DNA of 47,788 nucleotides from Gammaproteobacteria bacterium (GTDB taxonomy: Bacteria > Pseudomonadota > Gammaproteobacteria > Pseudomonadales > Pseudohongiellaceae), in NCBI GenBank assembly GCA_018698975.1, contig JABIPQ010000119.1:1-47788 (forward strand). Reading direction: 5' to 3'. A model generated the notes under the pieces. The model was not told where the DNA came from and ran no database searches. It saw only the letters and a program-made list of their open reading frames with translations. The position numbers and the translations under genes were made by a program. Positions 31,208-40,400 of this stretch are shown here, piece after piece; the stretch's first letter is position 1, and each line of letters starts with the position of its first letter.

Positions 31208-33481
31208 CTAACTATTGCTCGAGGTCCGCAGCAACCTGTCTACGCCGGCATTATAAAGCTCTATATCAACCAGAGCCTTCACTGCCTCGGTATCATCTTC
31301 CGCCAACACCTTTTCAAGCAGTTCTTTTGCCTGCTGGAAAGTAACATTGCGAATCACCGACTTCACTTTCAACAGGCTGGTCGCATTCATAGATAGCACT
31401 TCATAGCCCATAGCCATCAACAACACCGCAGCGCCAGGATTGCCTGCCATTTCACCACAGATGCTCAGGCGCATATTTTCTCGATGAACATCTTCGGCAA
31501 TCTGTTTCAAGGCACGCAGTACCGAGGGGTGCATTGTGGAATATATGCCGGCAACGCGTGGGTTGTTGCGGTCAATAGCCAACAGGTATTGGCTCAGGTC
31601 ATTACTGCCAACAGAGATAAAATCCACTCGACTGGAAAGCGCCTTGACCTGGTACATCAATGCCGGGATTTCAATCATTACCCCAACACTGGGTTTTACC
31701 ACTTGCAGACCTTCTTCGAGGATTTCCTGGTACGCACGCTTGATAAGACGCAGCGAATAATCCACCTCGTTCATATTGCTGATCATCGGCAACATGATCT
31801 GTAGATTATCAAAGCCGGCACTGGCTTTAATCATTGCCCTCACCTGGCTTATAAAAATCTCCGGGTGGTCCATACTCACTCGAATTCCACGCCATCCGAG
31901 AAACGGATTTTCCTCATTGATGGGAAAATACGGTAGCGGTTTGTCGCCGCCTATATCAAGAGTACGCATGGTGACAGTCTTCGGATAGAAAGCATCCAGC
32001 TGCTGACGATAAATTTCTGTTTGCTCGGTTTCCGTGGGAAAACGTTCACGTAACAGGAAAGGCACCTCTGTGCGAAACAGGCCAATACCTTCGGCTCCCC
32101 GCTCTATAGAGCGCAGCACATCGGTCATTAAGCCGGTATTCACCCAAAGCTCAATCCGTTTACCATCGAGGGTTTCACAGGGCAGATCCTTGATTGTTTC
32201 AAGGCCTTCGGATAGCTGCTCCTCTTCACGAACAATCTCCAGGAAGCGCTCACGTAACTCATCGGAGGGATTACTGTAAACACGGCCGTTATAACCGTCG
32301 ACAATAATTTCCTTGCCATCAAGTTCTGAAAACGGCAGATCCTGAATACCCATGGCAGCGGGAATGCCCATTGCCCGGGCCAGAATTGCCACATGTGAGT
32401 GACCGGAACCTTTTGAAGAAACAATGCCTGCCAGGTTTTCCTTGGGCACTTCCGCCAGCATTGCTGCAGATAATTCCTCGCTGACCAGAATGCAGCGTTC
32501 AGGATATTTTTGGTTTTCCTGTTCCTTCTCTTGCAGATAAAAAAGGACGCGCGAGCATAGATCCTTGATATCGGTAGCACGCTCACGCAAATAGTCATCA
32601 TCCATATGTTCCAGATTTCTGACATGATCTTTTGCTACTTTGGCCAGGGCCCCCTGGGCCCAACTTCCTTCCTTGATACGCGCGATAACTTCAGAGCCCA
32701 GGGCATCGTCACTAAGCATGTGCAGATAAGCATCAAATAATTCACGCTCTTCCGGACGCAACTGGCTCTTGATTTTCATCTTGAGCTCGCTGATATCAAT
32801 TCTTACTGCATTCAGGCATTCATTAAAAAATGCAATTTCCTTTTTAATATCATCTGTTTTGCGCTTGGGAATAGCACTCAGATCTGCCGGAGGAAAAACT
32901 GTGACGGCTTCTGCAATCACTACCCCTGGCGCACCAGCAACCCCGTCAAAACTGGCGTCCGTTGTTTTCAGCCCGGTAGGACTAAATCCGGTAATAGCAC
33001 CGCGAGCCTCTTCATTAGCGATAATGCCCGCCAGCTGGGCTGACAAGGTAATGAGGAAAGCCTCTTCTTCAGCATCAAAGGCCCGAACATCAGCTTGCTG
33101 AACAACGAGTACGCCAAGTACTTCACGATGGTGAATAACCGGAACGCCCAGGAATGATTCAAACTCCTCCTCGCGGGTTTCCGGAATATAAACATAACGA
33201 GGGTGGGAAGACGCGTTTTCAAGATTAACCGGTTCCGCACGCTGGGCAACAAGTCCTACCAGACCTTCTTCAAGTGACAAGCTGGCTTTTCCAACCGAAG
33301 AGGCATCCAGGCCTTTAGTCGCCATCAAAACATAGCGTTCAAGATTATTATCGAGCAGGTAAACTGAGCAGACACGGGTTTCCATTGCCTTTTGCACCCG
33401 TCGAACAATAATTTCCAGGGAGGCATTGAGGTCCTTTGCCTCATTCACTTCCTGAATGATACTGCGCAATGTTTCTAGCAT
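31208..33481 (-). CDS. ptsP: Phosphoenolpyruvate-protein phosphotransferase PtsP (EI-Ntr)
   Basis: A 757-residue EI-Ntr. The N-terminal GAF domain (about 1-165) includes METRVCSVYLLDNNLERYVL and LGVPVIHHREVLGVLVVQQ. It is followed by the PEP-utiliser domain with the phospho-accepting His near residue 363 in GSGHSHVAILARAMGIPA. The TIM-barrel PEP-binding domain has GIGLFRTEVPFL, GWRGIRVSMD, FISVGSNDLSQYLLAIDR and LSICGEMAGNP. It moves phosphate from PEP to NPr and then to PtsN, a regulatory chain that senses nitrogen status; the GAF domain probably binds glutamine or 2-oxoglutarate. rppH lies 18 nt upstream in the same direction, the usual rppH-ptsP pair, so they share a transcript. Confidence 0.96.
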   Translation of the reverse strand: MLETLRSIIQEVNEAKDLNASLEIIVRRVQKAMETRVCSVYLLDNNLERYVLMATKGLDASSVGKASLSLEEGLVGLVAQRAEPVNLENASSHPRYVYIPETREEEFESFLGVPVIHHREVLGVLVVQQADVRAFDAEEEAFLITLSAQLAGIIANEEARGAITGFSPTGLKTTDASFDGVAGAPGVVIAEAVTVFPPADLSAIPKRKTDDIKKEIAFFNECLNAVRIDISELKMKIKSQLRPEERELFDAYLHMLSDDALGSEVIARIKEGSWAQGALAKVAKDHVRNLEHMDDDYLRERATDIKDLCSRVLFYLQEKEQENQKYPERCILVSEELSAAMLAEVPKENLAGIVSSKGSGHSHVAILARAMGIPAAMGIQDLPFSELDGKEIIVDGYNGRVYSNPSDELRERFLEIVREEEQLSEGLETIKDLPCETLDGKRIELWVNTGLMTDVLRSIERGAEGIGLFRTEVPFLLRERFPTETEQTEIYRQQLDAFYPKTVTMRTLDIGGDKPLPYFPINEENPFLGWRGIRVSMDHPEIFISQVRAMIKASAGFDNLQIMLPMISNMNEVDYSLRLIKRAYQEILEEGLQVVKPSVGVMIEIPALMYQVKALSSRVDFISVGSNDLSQYLLAIDRNNPRVAGIYSTMHPSVLRALKQIAEDVHRENMRLSICGEMAGNPGAAVLLMAMGYEVLSMNATSLLKVKSVIRNVTFQQAKELLEKVLAEDDTEAVKALVDIELYNAGVDRLLRTSSNS

Positions 33482-33499
33482 GGTGAAAGAATACGCATA

Positions 33500-34024
33500 T
33501 CAGGAGGCTGTTTTTCCTTGGTTATTGTTCTCATCGCTGAGGTCCTGCAAGGCATCATTGAAGGGCCGGATTAATTCCTCCAGCGCTTTTCTGTATACCT
33601 TGCGCTTAAACGATACCACCTGGTTTACCGGATACCAGTAGCTTACCCAACGCCAGTGATCAAACTCCGGTTTTTCGCTTAAATCAAAACGAATTTTTTG
33701 TGTATCTGACAACAGTCGCATTAAATACCATTTTTGTTTCTGGCCTATGCAAACAGGGTGGGAATTCTGCCGTATCAAATGACTTGGTAATCTATAACGC
33801 AGCCACTTATCAGTACTGGCAATAATTTCCACATCTTCCGGGGCTAGACCCACTTCTTCATTTAATTCTCTAAAGGCAGCCTGCTCAGGTGACTCATCCC
33901 GCTGAACACCGCCCTGGGGAAATTGCCAGGCATCTTGCCCAAGGCGCTTCGCCCATAGCAATTTGCCATGCCCATTAAAAATAATTATGCCCACATTGGG
34001 CCTGAAACCATCCGAATCAATCAC
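33500..34024 (-). CDS. rppH: RNA pyrophosphohydrolase (Nudix)
   Basis: A 174-residue Nudix hydrolase that removes pyrophosphate from the 5' end of mRNA and so begins its decay. The start [17 protein letters not shown] matches the family exactly. The Nudix box reads [20 protein letters not shown], with the REx2EE metal-binding residues intact, then [22 protein letters not shown] near the C-terminus is typical RppH. It is the first gene of the rppH-ptsP pair. There is a gap of about 125 nt to gcvH upstream with no clear terminator. Confidence 0.97.
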   Translation of the reverse strand: MIDSDGFRPNVGIIIFNGHGKLLWAKRLGQDAWQFPQGGVQRDESPEQAAFRELNEEVGLAPEDVEIIASTDKWLRYRLPSHLIRQNSHPVCIGQKQKWYLMRLLSDTQKIRFDLSEKPEFDHWRWVSYWYPVNQVVSFKRKVYRKALEELIRPFNDALQDLSDENNNQGKTAS

Positions 34025-34150
34025 GTTTATCCACTACCACTTTTGATCAATAACTCTGCACCACAGGCAGGCCAAGCTCAAAATATTTAATAAGGTTTCA
34101 CATTCACAGAGACCGCTAATAATTGCGGCATCGCAGTTCGCCAGTACTTG

Positions 34151-34537
34151 CTAGGCGTCGTGGCTTTCCCTGTAATCCTCGGCACTGAGCAGCTCCTTGA
34201 GCTCCTCTTTATTACTCATGCGGATTTTAATAATCCAGCCATCATCATAGGGCGAGGAATTGATGGTCTCCGGGCTCTCTTCCAGCAGCGAATTTACGGC
34301 TATTATTTCGCCGGAAACGGGTGCATAGATGTCCGAAGCGGTTTTGACGGATTCAACGACACTGATTTCGTCACGAGCAGACACCTGGCTATTAACATCA
34401 GGTAACTCGACAAACACGACATCACCCAGTTCATTCTGGGCATAATCACTGATTCCAACTGTGGCAACGCCATCTTCCCCTGGTTTAAGCCATTCGTGGG
34501 ATGAAGCGTAATACAGGTTTTCTGGTGTTTCACTCAC
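34151..34537 (-). CDS. gcvH: Glycine cleavage system H protein
   Basis: A 128-residue lipoyl carrier that shuttles the aminomethyl group from P to T protein in glycine cleavage; it can also be an intermediate in lipoylation of other enzymes. The lipoylated Lys65 lies in [16 protein letters not shown], with [11 protein letters not shown] at the N-terminus and [11 protein letters not shown] near the C-terminus. The frame is open to an ATG at 34624, but GTG at 34537 is preferred: it has AGAGGA seven nt upstream, gives the family's normal length, and the extra 29 residues look unlike any GcvH. No gcvT or gcvP is adjacent, so it is a solo copy here. Confidence 0.93.
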   Translation of the reverse strand: MSETPENLYYASSHEWLKPGEDGVATVGISDYAQNELGDVVFVELPDVNSQVSARDEISVVESVKTASDIYAPVSGEIIAVNSLLEESPETINSSPYDDGWIIKIRMSNKEELKELLSAEDYRESHDA

Positions 34538-34544
34538 ATGCAAT

Positions 34545-34550
34545 TCCTCT
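34545..34550 (-). promoter_or_regulatory. Ribosome binding site deciding the gcvH GTG start
   Basis: AGAGGA on the minus strand lies seven nt before GTG 34537. A nearer ATG at 34539 is followed at once by TGA and cannot be used. Confidence 0.7.
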
Positions 34551-34678
34551 GATTCACTGACTTTCCCTGTCAGATCTTTTTTGCCGCCTGAAGCGTTTTT
34601 ACATTCAGCACGACAAAATGACATGAATGCATCATAAGATTGATCACGCCATCCTGCAAGATGGAAATAAGATGGGTA

Positions 34679-36298
34679 TCAGCTTGCTTGCCGGCTGCCC
34701 CGGGCATTACGTATTAGCAGGTAAACCGGAATAAGACCTATCGCTATCAGGGTCACAGCAGGCAATGCAGCACGCTCCCATTGCCCTTCAGCGGTCATAC
34801 TGTAAATACGTACTGCCAGGGTATCCCAGCCAAATGGCCGCATAATAAGAGTCGCAGGCATTTCCTTCATTACATCTACAAATACGATGGTAAAAGCGGT
34901 TATCAGCCCAGGTCTGAGCAAGGGAATGTATATCTGGCGCAACAAGCGGCCAGGTTTTGCTCCCAGACTTCGTGCAGCATCAATTACAGACGGTTTAAGC
35001 TGCTCCAGACCCGAATCAATAGGAGCGTAGGCCACTGCCAGAAAACGGCAGGAATAAGCAATTATAAGGGCCAGCACAGTGCTTCCCAGCAAGGTTCCGA
35101 AACTGCGATCAAGGTAGGTAAAACCCAGCATGATGCCCACTGCCAGTACTGAGCCTGGCAAGGCATAACCAAGGGTTGCAATGCGGATAGAAAAGTTACT
35201 CCAGCGCTGGACCAGGGCTGACCCTGGCAGGCGTTTAACAAAAGCCAATAACAAGGCTATAGCCACTGTGATGAAACCGGCAATAGCACCAAGACCCAGG
35301 GTATGGCCAAGAAAGCCAAGGAAACGTCCGTCCTGTTCTCCAAATCCAGCTTCAAACATCCATACCAGCAACTGCCCAAGCGGGACCAGAAAGGCAATCA
35401 GTAAAACCACCGAACAATATACTGATGCTGCCAAAGCAGACCTGCCTGTTAACTGATAAGCAGATTTATTACTGCGTTCTCCATCCTGGGTATAGCGCGC
35501 ATGGCTCCTGGACTGCTTTTCCAGAACCAGGGTGACTCCCACAAACAGCAACAGCAGAGAGGCCAGTTGTGCGGCTACAGTGAGATTAAACAAGCCATAC
35601 CAGGCACCATAAATTGCTGTCGTAAAAGTATCGTAATTAAACACCGACACTGCACCAAAATCTGCAAGAGTCTCCATCAACGCCAAGGCCAGACCGGCAA
35701 CGATGGCAGGTCGTGCTACTGGTAAGGCAATTTTTAAAAATGCCTGGCTGCGGTTTAAACCCAAAATGCGCCCGGCATCCATTAAATTGCGGCCCTGATT
35801 TAAAAAAGCGCTGCGCGCCAGCATGTAGACATATGGGTAAAGCACGAGGCTGAGAATGAAGATAACACCCGCCGCACCCTGAACATCTGGAAACCGGGTT
35901 TCCGGCCCAAGGTGCTTGCGTAAAAAAGTTTGTAAAGGCCCTGAAAAGTTCATCAGGCCCAGGAAAACGAAAGCCATTACATAGCCGGGTATAGCCAGTG
36001 GCAGCATCATGGCCCACTCAAAGAAGCGCCGTCCCGGGAAATTGCATAAGGTAGTTAACCAGGCCAGACTAACCCCAAGAAGCACAACACCAATGCCCAC
36101 GCCAAAGACCAGCAGCAAAGTATTTACGGCAAGCCTGTCGAGTTTGGTATCAAATAGATGCTGCCAGATGGCCTGCTCACCAGTGCCTACAGTGCCCCAC
36201 TGAAGAATGATAATAAGCAGAGGAAAAATAACGATTGCTGCGGCTAGAAACGCAAGTCCTCTCCAGAACCAGTTTCCGCCACTGAACAAGGGATTCAT
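34679..36298 (-). CDS. Iron(III)-type ABC transporter permease (FbpB/SfuB-like)
   Basis: A 539-residue inner-membrane protein with about twelve spans and two copies of the binding-protein-dependent permease fold, as in FbpB/SfuB/HitB. EAA-type loops are visible as MDAGRILGLNRSQAFLKIALPVARPAI in the first half (the DAGRILG part) and DAARSLGAKPGRLLRQIYIPLLRPG (the DAARSLGAKPG part) in the second. ADFGAVSVFNYDTF is typical of iron(III) permeases. It lies 9 nt after the binding-protein gene in the same direction, and its expression should follow the Fur box at 37427. The ATP-binding subunit is not in this window, so it must be coded elsewhere or shared. Thiamine or phosphonate transport is a less likely alternative. 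Confidence 0.9.
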   Translation of the reverse strand: MNPLFSGGNWFWRGLAFLAAAIVIFPLLIIILQWGTVGTGEQAIWQHLFDTKLDRLAVNTLLLVFGVGIGVVLLGVSLAWLTTLCNFPGRRFFEWAMMLPLAIPGYVMAFVFLGLMNFSGPLQTFLRKHLGPETRFPDVQGAAGVIFILSLVLYPYVYMLARSAFLNQGRNLMDAGRILGLNRSQAFLKIALPVARPAIVAGLALALMETLADFGAVSVFNYDTFTTAIYGAWYGLFNLTVAAQLASLLLLFVGVTLVLEKQSRSHARYTQDGERSNKSAYQLTGRSALAASVYCSVVLLIAFLVPLGQLLVWMFEAGFGEQDGRFLGFLGHTLGLGAIAGFITVAIALLLAFVKRLPGSALVQRWSNFSIRIATLGYALPGSVLAVGIMLGFTYLDRSFGTLLGSTVLALIIAYSCRFLAVAYAPIDSGLEQLKPSVIDAARSLGAKPGRLLRQIYIPLLRPGLITAFTIVFVDVMKEMPATLIMRPFGWDTLAVRIYSMTAEGQWERAALPAVTLIAIGLIPVYLLIRNARGSRQAS

Positions 36299-36307
36299 GG
36301 TTTAGTC

Positions 36308-37402
36308 CTAGCGATAATCAGCACGATCCATCAACATCACTGCAGCAGACTGCAGACGACCCGCTGCTTCCACATTTAAACTATCCGGAGTGAAGTCGCC
36401 CCAGGCTGCAACCTGTGCTACCGGTTCTACTTGCGGATTTGCAGGATATTCAAGATTCAATTCTGAAAACATGCTTTGAGGTGTTTCAGTTGATAGCCAT
36501 TCAATCAAGCGAATAGCTGCTGCAGGGTTTTTTGCATAGCGTGTGACACCTGCCCCTGATATGTTGACATGAACGCCACTGGATTCCTGGTTTGCCCAGA
36601 ACAAGGCGGCCGAAATATCCGGGTTTTGAGCTTGTAGCTGGCCAAGATAATAAGTATTTACCAGGCCAACATCACACTGCCCGGCAGCAATGGCTTCAAT
36701 CAATAATGCATCACTGCTAAAAACCCGTGTTGCCAGATTGTCCACCCAGCCTTCTACAATATTCTGGGTTTCAGCCTCACCAAGCCGCTCTATCAGAGTA
36801 GCCACAAGGGACATATTGTAAACCTTGCGGGATGTGCGCAGACACAACCTGCCCTGCCATTGCGGATCTGCCAGGGCCTCGTAAGTGCTTAAGGTGGCAG
36901 GATCAACACGCTCGGTGGAATAGACAATGGTTCTTGCCCTCACTGACAAACCAAACCATCGATTCATCGGATCTTGCAAATTCTCAGGAATATTTTTTTC
37001 CAGAACTGTTGACTGTATAGGCGCCAGGAGTCCTTTTTCTGCCGCTGACCATAAATTGCCCGCATCCACGGTATAAAGGATATCTGCGAAAGTTCGATCA
37101 CCTTCTGCCTGTAAGCGGGCGATCAACGGGCCATCTTCTCCAGTCTGGTATTGCACTTCAATACCGGTCTCAGCCGTAAAGCGATCGAACAAAGGCTTGA
37201 TCAGGTGTTCCTGACGGGAAGAGTACACAACCACAGGCCCGTTAATCACTGTGCTTGTGTCAGGGTCATTGGATGCCGGTGAGGATTCTTCTGAAATTTG
37301 TATTTCGGGCTGTTGTTGATCAGCCACAGAAGGCTGATCTGTGCAGGCAACAGACAGGGCCAGTGCCAGAAAACATAGTAAACCCAGTGGCATGCGAAAC
37401 AT
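36308..37402 (-). CDS. Iron(III) ABC transporter substrate-binding protein (FbpA-like), probable lipoprotein
   Basis: A 364-residue periplasmic binding protein. The start at ATG 37402 is chosen because GGAGGAGG lies five nt upstream; an ATG seven codons further up has no such site. The signal MFRMPLGLLCFLALALSVAC ends in a Cys that suggests a lipoprotein, though the lipobox is not ideal. The mature part has VVVYSSRQEHLIKPLFDRF, IEVQYQTGEDGPLIARLQAEG and the double-Tyr iron-binding motif NTYYLGQ. These match class FbpA/FutA ferric-binding proteins. It is the first gene of the two-gene operon, directly downstream of a Fur box, which fits iron-starvation control. The protein binds Fe3+ and hands it to the permease at 34679. 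Confidence 0.92.
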   Translation of the reverse strand: MFRMPLGLLCFLALALSVACTDQPSVADQQQPEIQISEESSPASNDPDTSTVINGPVVVYSSRQEHLIKPLFDRFTAETGIEVQYQTGEDGPLIARLQAEGDRTFADILYTVDAGNLWSAAEKGLLAPIQSTVLEKNIPENLQDPMNRWFGLSVRARTIVYSTERVDPATLSTYEALADPQWQGRLCLRTSRKVYNMSLVATLIERLGEAETQNIVEGWVDNLATRVFSSDALLIEAIAAGQCDVGLVNTYYLGQLQAQNPDISAALFWANQESSGVHVNISGAGVTRYAKNPAAAIRLIEWLSTETPQSMFSELNLEYPANPQVEPVAQVAAWGDFTPDSLNVEAAGRLQSAAVMLMDRADYR

Positions 37403-37426
37403 TGGAACCTCCTCCAAAACCAAAGC

Positions 37427-37447
37427 AAATGATAATTATTATCATTT
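37427..37447 (-). promoter_or_regulatory. Fur box upstream of the iron ABC genes
   Basis: AAATGATAA-TTA-TTATCATTT is a perfect 9-bp inverted repeat with a 3-nt centre, close to the classical Fur consensus GATAATGATAATCATTATC. It lies 25 nt before the ATG of the binding-protein gene, where bound Fe2+-Fur would block transcription. This supports repression in iron-rich conditions. Confidence 0.88.
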
Positions 37448-37548
37448 AGAAAAACAAGGATAAATAGTTGAATTCACGAAAGATTCACCTTTAGGCAGGA
37501 AGCACATGCTCTTCAAAGCCGGTCTTTTGTGCGCTTTTAGCTAAAGAC

Positions 37549-38805
37549 CTAAAACCCCATGGCACCGCGCATTAGTTCATGCTTCACCATGGGGACTTTA
37601 TCAGTGATATTGAGGCCGCTATTGCGCAAGGTCTTCAGCATAAGATCCTCTGACGCAAACAGGCGCTTAAACCCTTCCATAGCTGCCATCATGACTAAAT
37701 TCTTGCCTTTCCGGCTGCGCTGATAGCGGCTAAGTACCTGATGACTGGCGTAGTCCTCGCCTTTATCCAGTGCCGCAGAAATGACATCAGCCAAAGCCTG
37801 CGCATCCGCAAAGCCAAGATTCACACCCTGGCCTGCGAGTGGGTGAATTGTATGGGCTGCATCGCCGATCAAAGCGATATTGTCCAGAACATAATCTGTT
37901 GCATGTCGTTGCCACAGTGGAAAACCCACCCTTTTATCGACACTTTCTATGCGTCCCAGCTTGAATTCAAAGGCTTTGCCCAGACTTTCCTGAAACGCCT
38001 CATCATCCAGGCTTAATAATTCATCTGCTTTGTCTGTGACACATGACCAGACAATAGAGCAATATTGCTGCTTTGCTGCGCCAAGCCCGGGTAAATGAAG
38101 GGGAAGAAAGGCCAGCGGCCCGGTCTTCATAAAGCGTTGCCAGGCCGTATATTGATGAGGGTTTTCGGTTTTTACTGTCGTGGCAATAGCCTTGTGGCCA
38201 TATTCCCACTCACTTAATGAAAAGCCTCCCTGTTCCCGAATAAAGGAATTACCGCCGTCTGCACCTATCAATAATTTCGCTTCAAGTACCTGGCCACTGG
38301 CCAGTGTCACATGAACAGGGCATGTATCCTGACCAGCCTGGTTTTGGACGGCTTCAACACCGGTAATTTTATCCTGATGGATAAACCTGAGCTGCGGCTT
38401 TGCTTTAGCTACCTCATATAATGCAGTGGTCAGCAGGCGATTCTCGACAATATGGCCCAGTGATGGAGCATGAATTTCCGACGCTGAAAAATGAATTGAC
38501 CCGGTGCCGTCTCCATCCCATACATGCATGTCTTCATAGGCACAAAGTCGAACAGCTTTTACAGGATCCCAGGCGCCGAGAAGCTCGAGAAATGACTGGC
38601 TAGCCACTGTCAGCGCACTGACACGTGAGTCAAAGGTCGACTCTGTCGCGTTCCTGGAAAGTTCATCCGATGTAATTACTTCCTTACCTGCATCAACAAC
38701 TATAATTTGCAGTCCCGACGCAGAAAGTGAGCATGCAGCGGCAAGACCAACTGGTCCGCCACCGGCTATTACAATATCTGCTTTTACTGTGTCTTTATTG
38801 CTCAT
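37549..38805 (-). CDS. UbiH/UbiF/VisC-family FAD-dependent hydroxylase (ubiquinone biosynthesis)
   Basis: A 418-residue flavin monooxygenase. The FAD dinucleotide site is IVIAGGGPVGLAAA (about 12-25), the NAD(P)H/FAD motif is LLIGADGGNS in mid-protein, and the second FAD motif is ALIGDAAHTIHPLAGQGVNLG. Together these are typical of the UbiH/COQ6 group that hydroxylates the aromatic ring of the ubiquinone precursor. Which ring position (UbiI, UbiH or UbiF) cannot be told from the sequence alone. The accessory factor gene ubiK lies about 3 kb away. It diverges from ribA across 126 nt. The length is normal and no key residue is missing. Confidence 0.92.
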   Translation of the reverse strand: MSNKDTVKADIVIAGGGPVGLAAACSLSASGLQIIVVDAGKEVITSDELSRNATESTFDSRVSALTVASQSFLELLGAWDPVKAVRLCAYEDMHVWDGDGTGSIHFSASEIHAPSLGHIVENRLLTTALYEVAKAKPQLRFIHQDKITGVEAVQNQAGQDTCPVHVTLASGQVLEAKLLIGADGGNSFIREQGGFSLSEWEYGHKAIATTVKTENPHQYTAWQRFMKTGPLAFLPLHLPGLGAAKQQYCSIVWSCVTDKADELLSLDDEAFQESLGKAFEFKLGRIESVDKRVGFPLWQRHATDYVLDNIALIGDAAHTIHPLAGQGVNLGFADAQALADVISAALDKGEDYASHQVLSRYQRSRKGKNLVMMAAMEGFKRLFASEDLMLKTLRNSGLNITDKVPMVKHELMRGAMGF

Positions 38806-38931
38806 TATTTAATCTGTCTGTTGATTACTCAGGGGTTCGAATTATGCGGTATTCGCGCAGATAAATTAACAGCTAAGCCCCAATTTCTGGTAAAGTTCAC
38901 GCCCGGAAAATTTCAGGATCAAGTACATCCC

Positions 38932-39516
38932 GTGACTGTGACATTCATTGCCTCATCAAAGCTGCCCACCGAATTCGGAGAATTCGTCATCCATGCCTTT
39001 GAAGACGCCACAAGTAAAAAAGAACATATCGCACTGGTTTATGGACAACTAAATGCCAGTGATAAAGTGCTTTGCCGCCTCCACTCTGAATGCCTGACAG
39101 GTGATGCTCTTTTCAGTCTGCGTTGCGACTGTGGCTCACAGTTAAAAGAAGCCATGAAGAGAATTGCGACCAGAGGAAGTGGCCTTATTCTTTATTTGCG
39201 ACAGGAAGGCCGAAATATAGGTTTAGCCAATAAAATCAGGGCTTATCAATTGCAAGACGAAGGTGCCGATACTGTAGAAGCCAACCAGGCGCTGGGTTTT
39301 GATGCCGATGAGAGGCGTTACGATATGTGCCAATCCATGTTAGCTCACCTTGGCGTTTCAGATATCGAATTGATGACTAACAATCCCCTTAAAGTTGAGG
39401 CTTTGCGGGAATTAGGCCTTTCCATCAGCAGAATTCCCATAATTACCGGGGAAAATTCACACAATCAGGCTTATCTGGCAACAAAACGCAGTAAATTGGG
39501 GCATATTCCCCACTAG
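38932..39516 (+). CDS. ribA: GTP cyclohydrolase II
   Basis: A 194-residue enzyme of riboflavin synthesis that opens GTP to the diaminopyrimidine precursor. The zinc Cys residues fall at 54, 65 and 67 (HSECLTGD, LRCDCGSQL), exactly the E. coli positions, when GTG 38932 is taken as start; this decides against the TTG at 38821, to which the frame stays open. RQEGRNIGLANKIRAYQLQ carries the catalytic Arg and the GTP-binding segment, and TNNPLKVEALRELG is typical. The ribosome site is weak (AGGA 13 nt upstream); GTG 38938 is an alternative. It diverges from the ubi hydroxylase and converges on the DUF1499 gene, with no other rib gene nearby. Confidence 0.95.
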   Translation: MTVTFIASSKLPTEFGEFVIHAFEDATSKKEHIALVYGQLNASDKVLCRLHSECLTGDALFSLRCDCGSQLKEAMKRIATRGSGLILYLRQEGRNIGLANKIRAYQLQDEGADTVEANQALGFDADERRYDMCQSMLAHLGVSDIELMTNNPLKVEALRELGLSISRIPIITGENSHNQAYLATKRSKLGHIPH

Positions 39517-39534
39517 CTGAAATCTGGGGAGGGT

Positions 39535-40272
39535 TTAGTTCTCTACACCCAATCTGGCATTAAGCATGCTGGTAAAAGTACGAATTCGCTTCGCATTGAC
39601 GCCAATATCGCTTCTACCAACACGGGACTTACTGCGTACATCCAAAATGGTTGAATTAGCCGTACCCGTTGTCAGCCGGACCACCACATCATCTTTAAAG
39701 CCAAACCATTTTGTCGTCTCTGTGGCCTCAACTCTGCCGTCTGCCAAATTGGCATCCACTATTTCCCAGCCCAGTGCAGTGGCAACATCAGTTACTGCAG
39801 AAAACACCTGTTCTGGAGATTGGATATAAACAATCGACATGATGTCTGGGTAAAACTGACGTTGCAGTTCAGCGGTTTCACCACCAAGATACTCCGGTGG
39901 ATTAGGCGCATCAGCACGCAATGGCACTATCGCTACAAACTGTGGCGGGGATTCAATACTGGTAGTTATATCGTGAATTGGCGGGACCTGCGATGCTATC
40001 TGCTGTTGTCGGTAAGGCAAATAGAATGCTGTCAAACCGGCCAGAGCTGATAGAAAAAGTATCAGGACTTTTAATCCCACAGGACGTTGCCAAAGCAAAT
40101 AGAAAATCACCAGTCCAACACTGGTAATACCCGCATAGGCACAATAACGCAAAAGGGTAAATGCCTGACCCAGTTCAAAGACCCCATTGACATAGCCTGT
40201 GCCGGCAAGATACAGAAGCAACAGGGATAAAAACCCGAGTAAAGAAACAATGGGGAAAAAGACTTTATTCAT
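39535..40272 (-). CDS. DUF1499-family membrane protein
   Basis: A 245-residue protein with four likely N-terminal spans (about 5-26, 37-62, 66-90, overlapping loops) and a soluble C-terminal DUF1499 domain: YPDIMSIVYIQSPEQVFSAV, VEATETTKWFGFKDDVVVRL and LDVRSKSRVGRSDIGVNAKR. The motif RSxSRVGxSDxGxNAxRI is the family hallmark. Some DUF1499 proteins are found in chloroplasts and proteobacteria; their role is not known. It converges with ribA (18-nt gap) and diverges from rsmE across about 130 nt. Confidence 0.88.
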   Translation of the reverse strand: MNKVFFPIVSLLGFLSLLLLYLAGTGYVNGVFELGQAFTLLRYCAYAGITSVGLVIFYLLWQRPVGLKVLILFLSALAGLTAFYLPYRQQQIASQVPPIHDITTSIESPPQFVAIVPLRADAPNPPEYLGGETAELQRQFYPDIMSIVYIQSPEQVFSAVTDVATALGWEIVDANLADGRVEATETTKWFGFKDDVVVRLTTGTANSTILDVRSKSRVGRSDIGVNAKRIRTFTSMLNARLGVEN

Positions 40273-40400
40273 GGGATGCCTTTGAAATTCTTATTAAAAT
40301 TGATCATATCAGGACTTTCTATATAGGAGAAATGTTTCCCCCTGAGGCACAATATGGCTGATAATCCCATAACTCCCATTTTGTAGAAGCTTTGTCCAGT

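Noticed and set aside
34538-34624. 29-residue N-terminal extension of GcvH from ATG 34624
   Set aside because: A good ribosome site directs the GTG at 34537, the shorter protein has the family length, and the extension has no similarity to GcvH.
38821-38931. N-terminal extension of RibA from TTG 38821
   Set aside because: The zinc Cys positions match E. coli numbering only with the GTG start at 38932, and the extra part shows no similarity to RibA.
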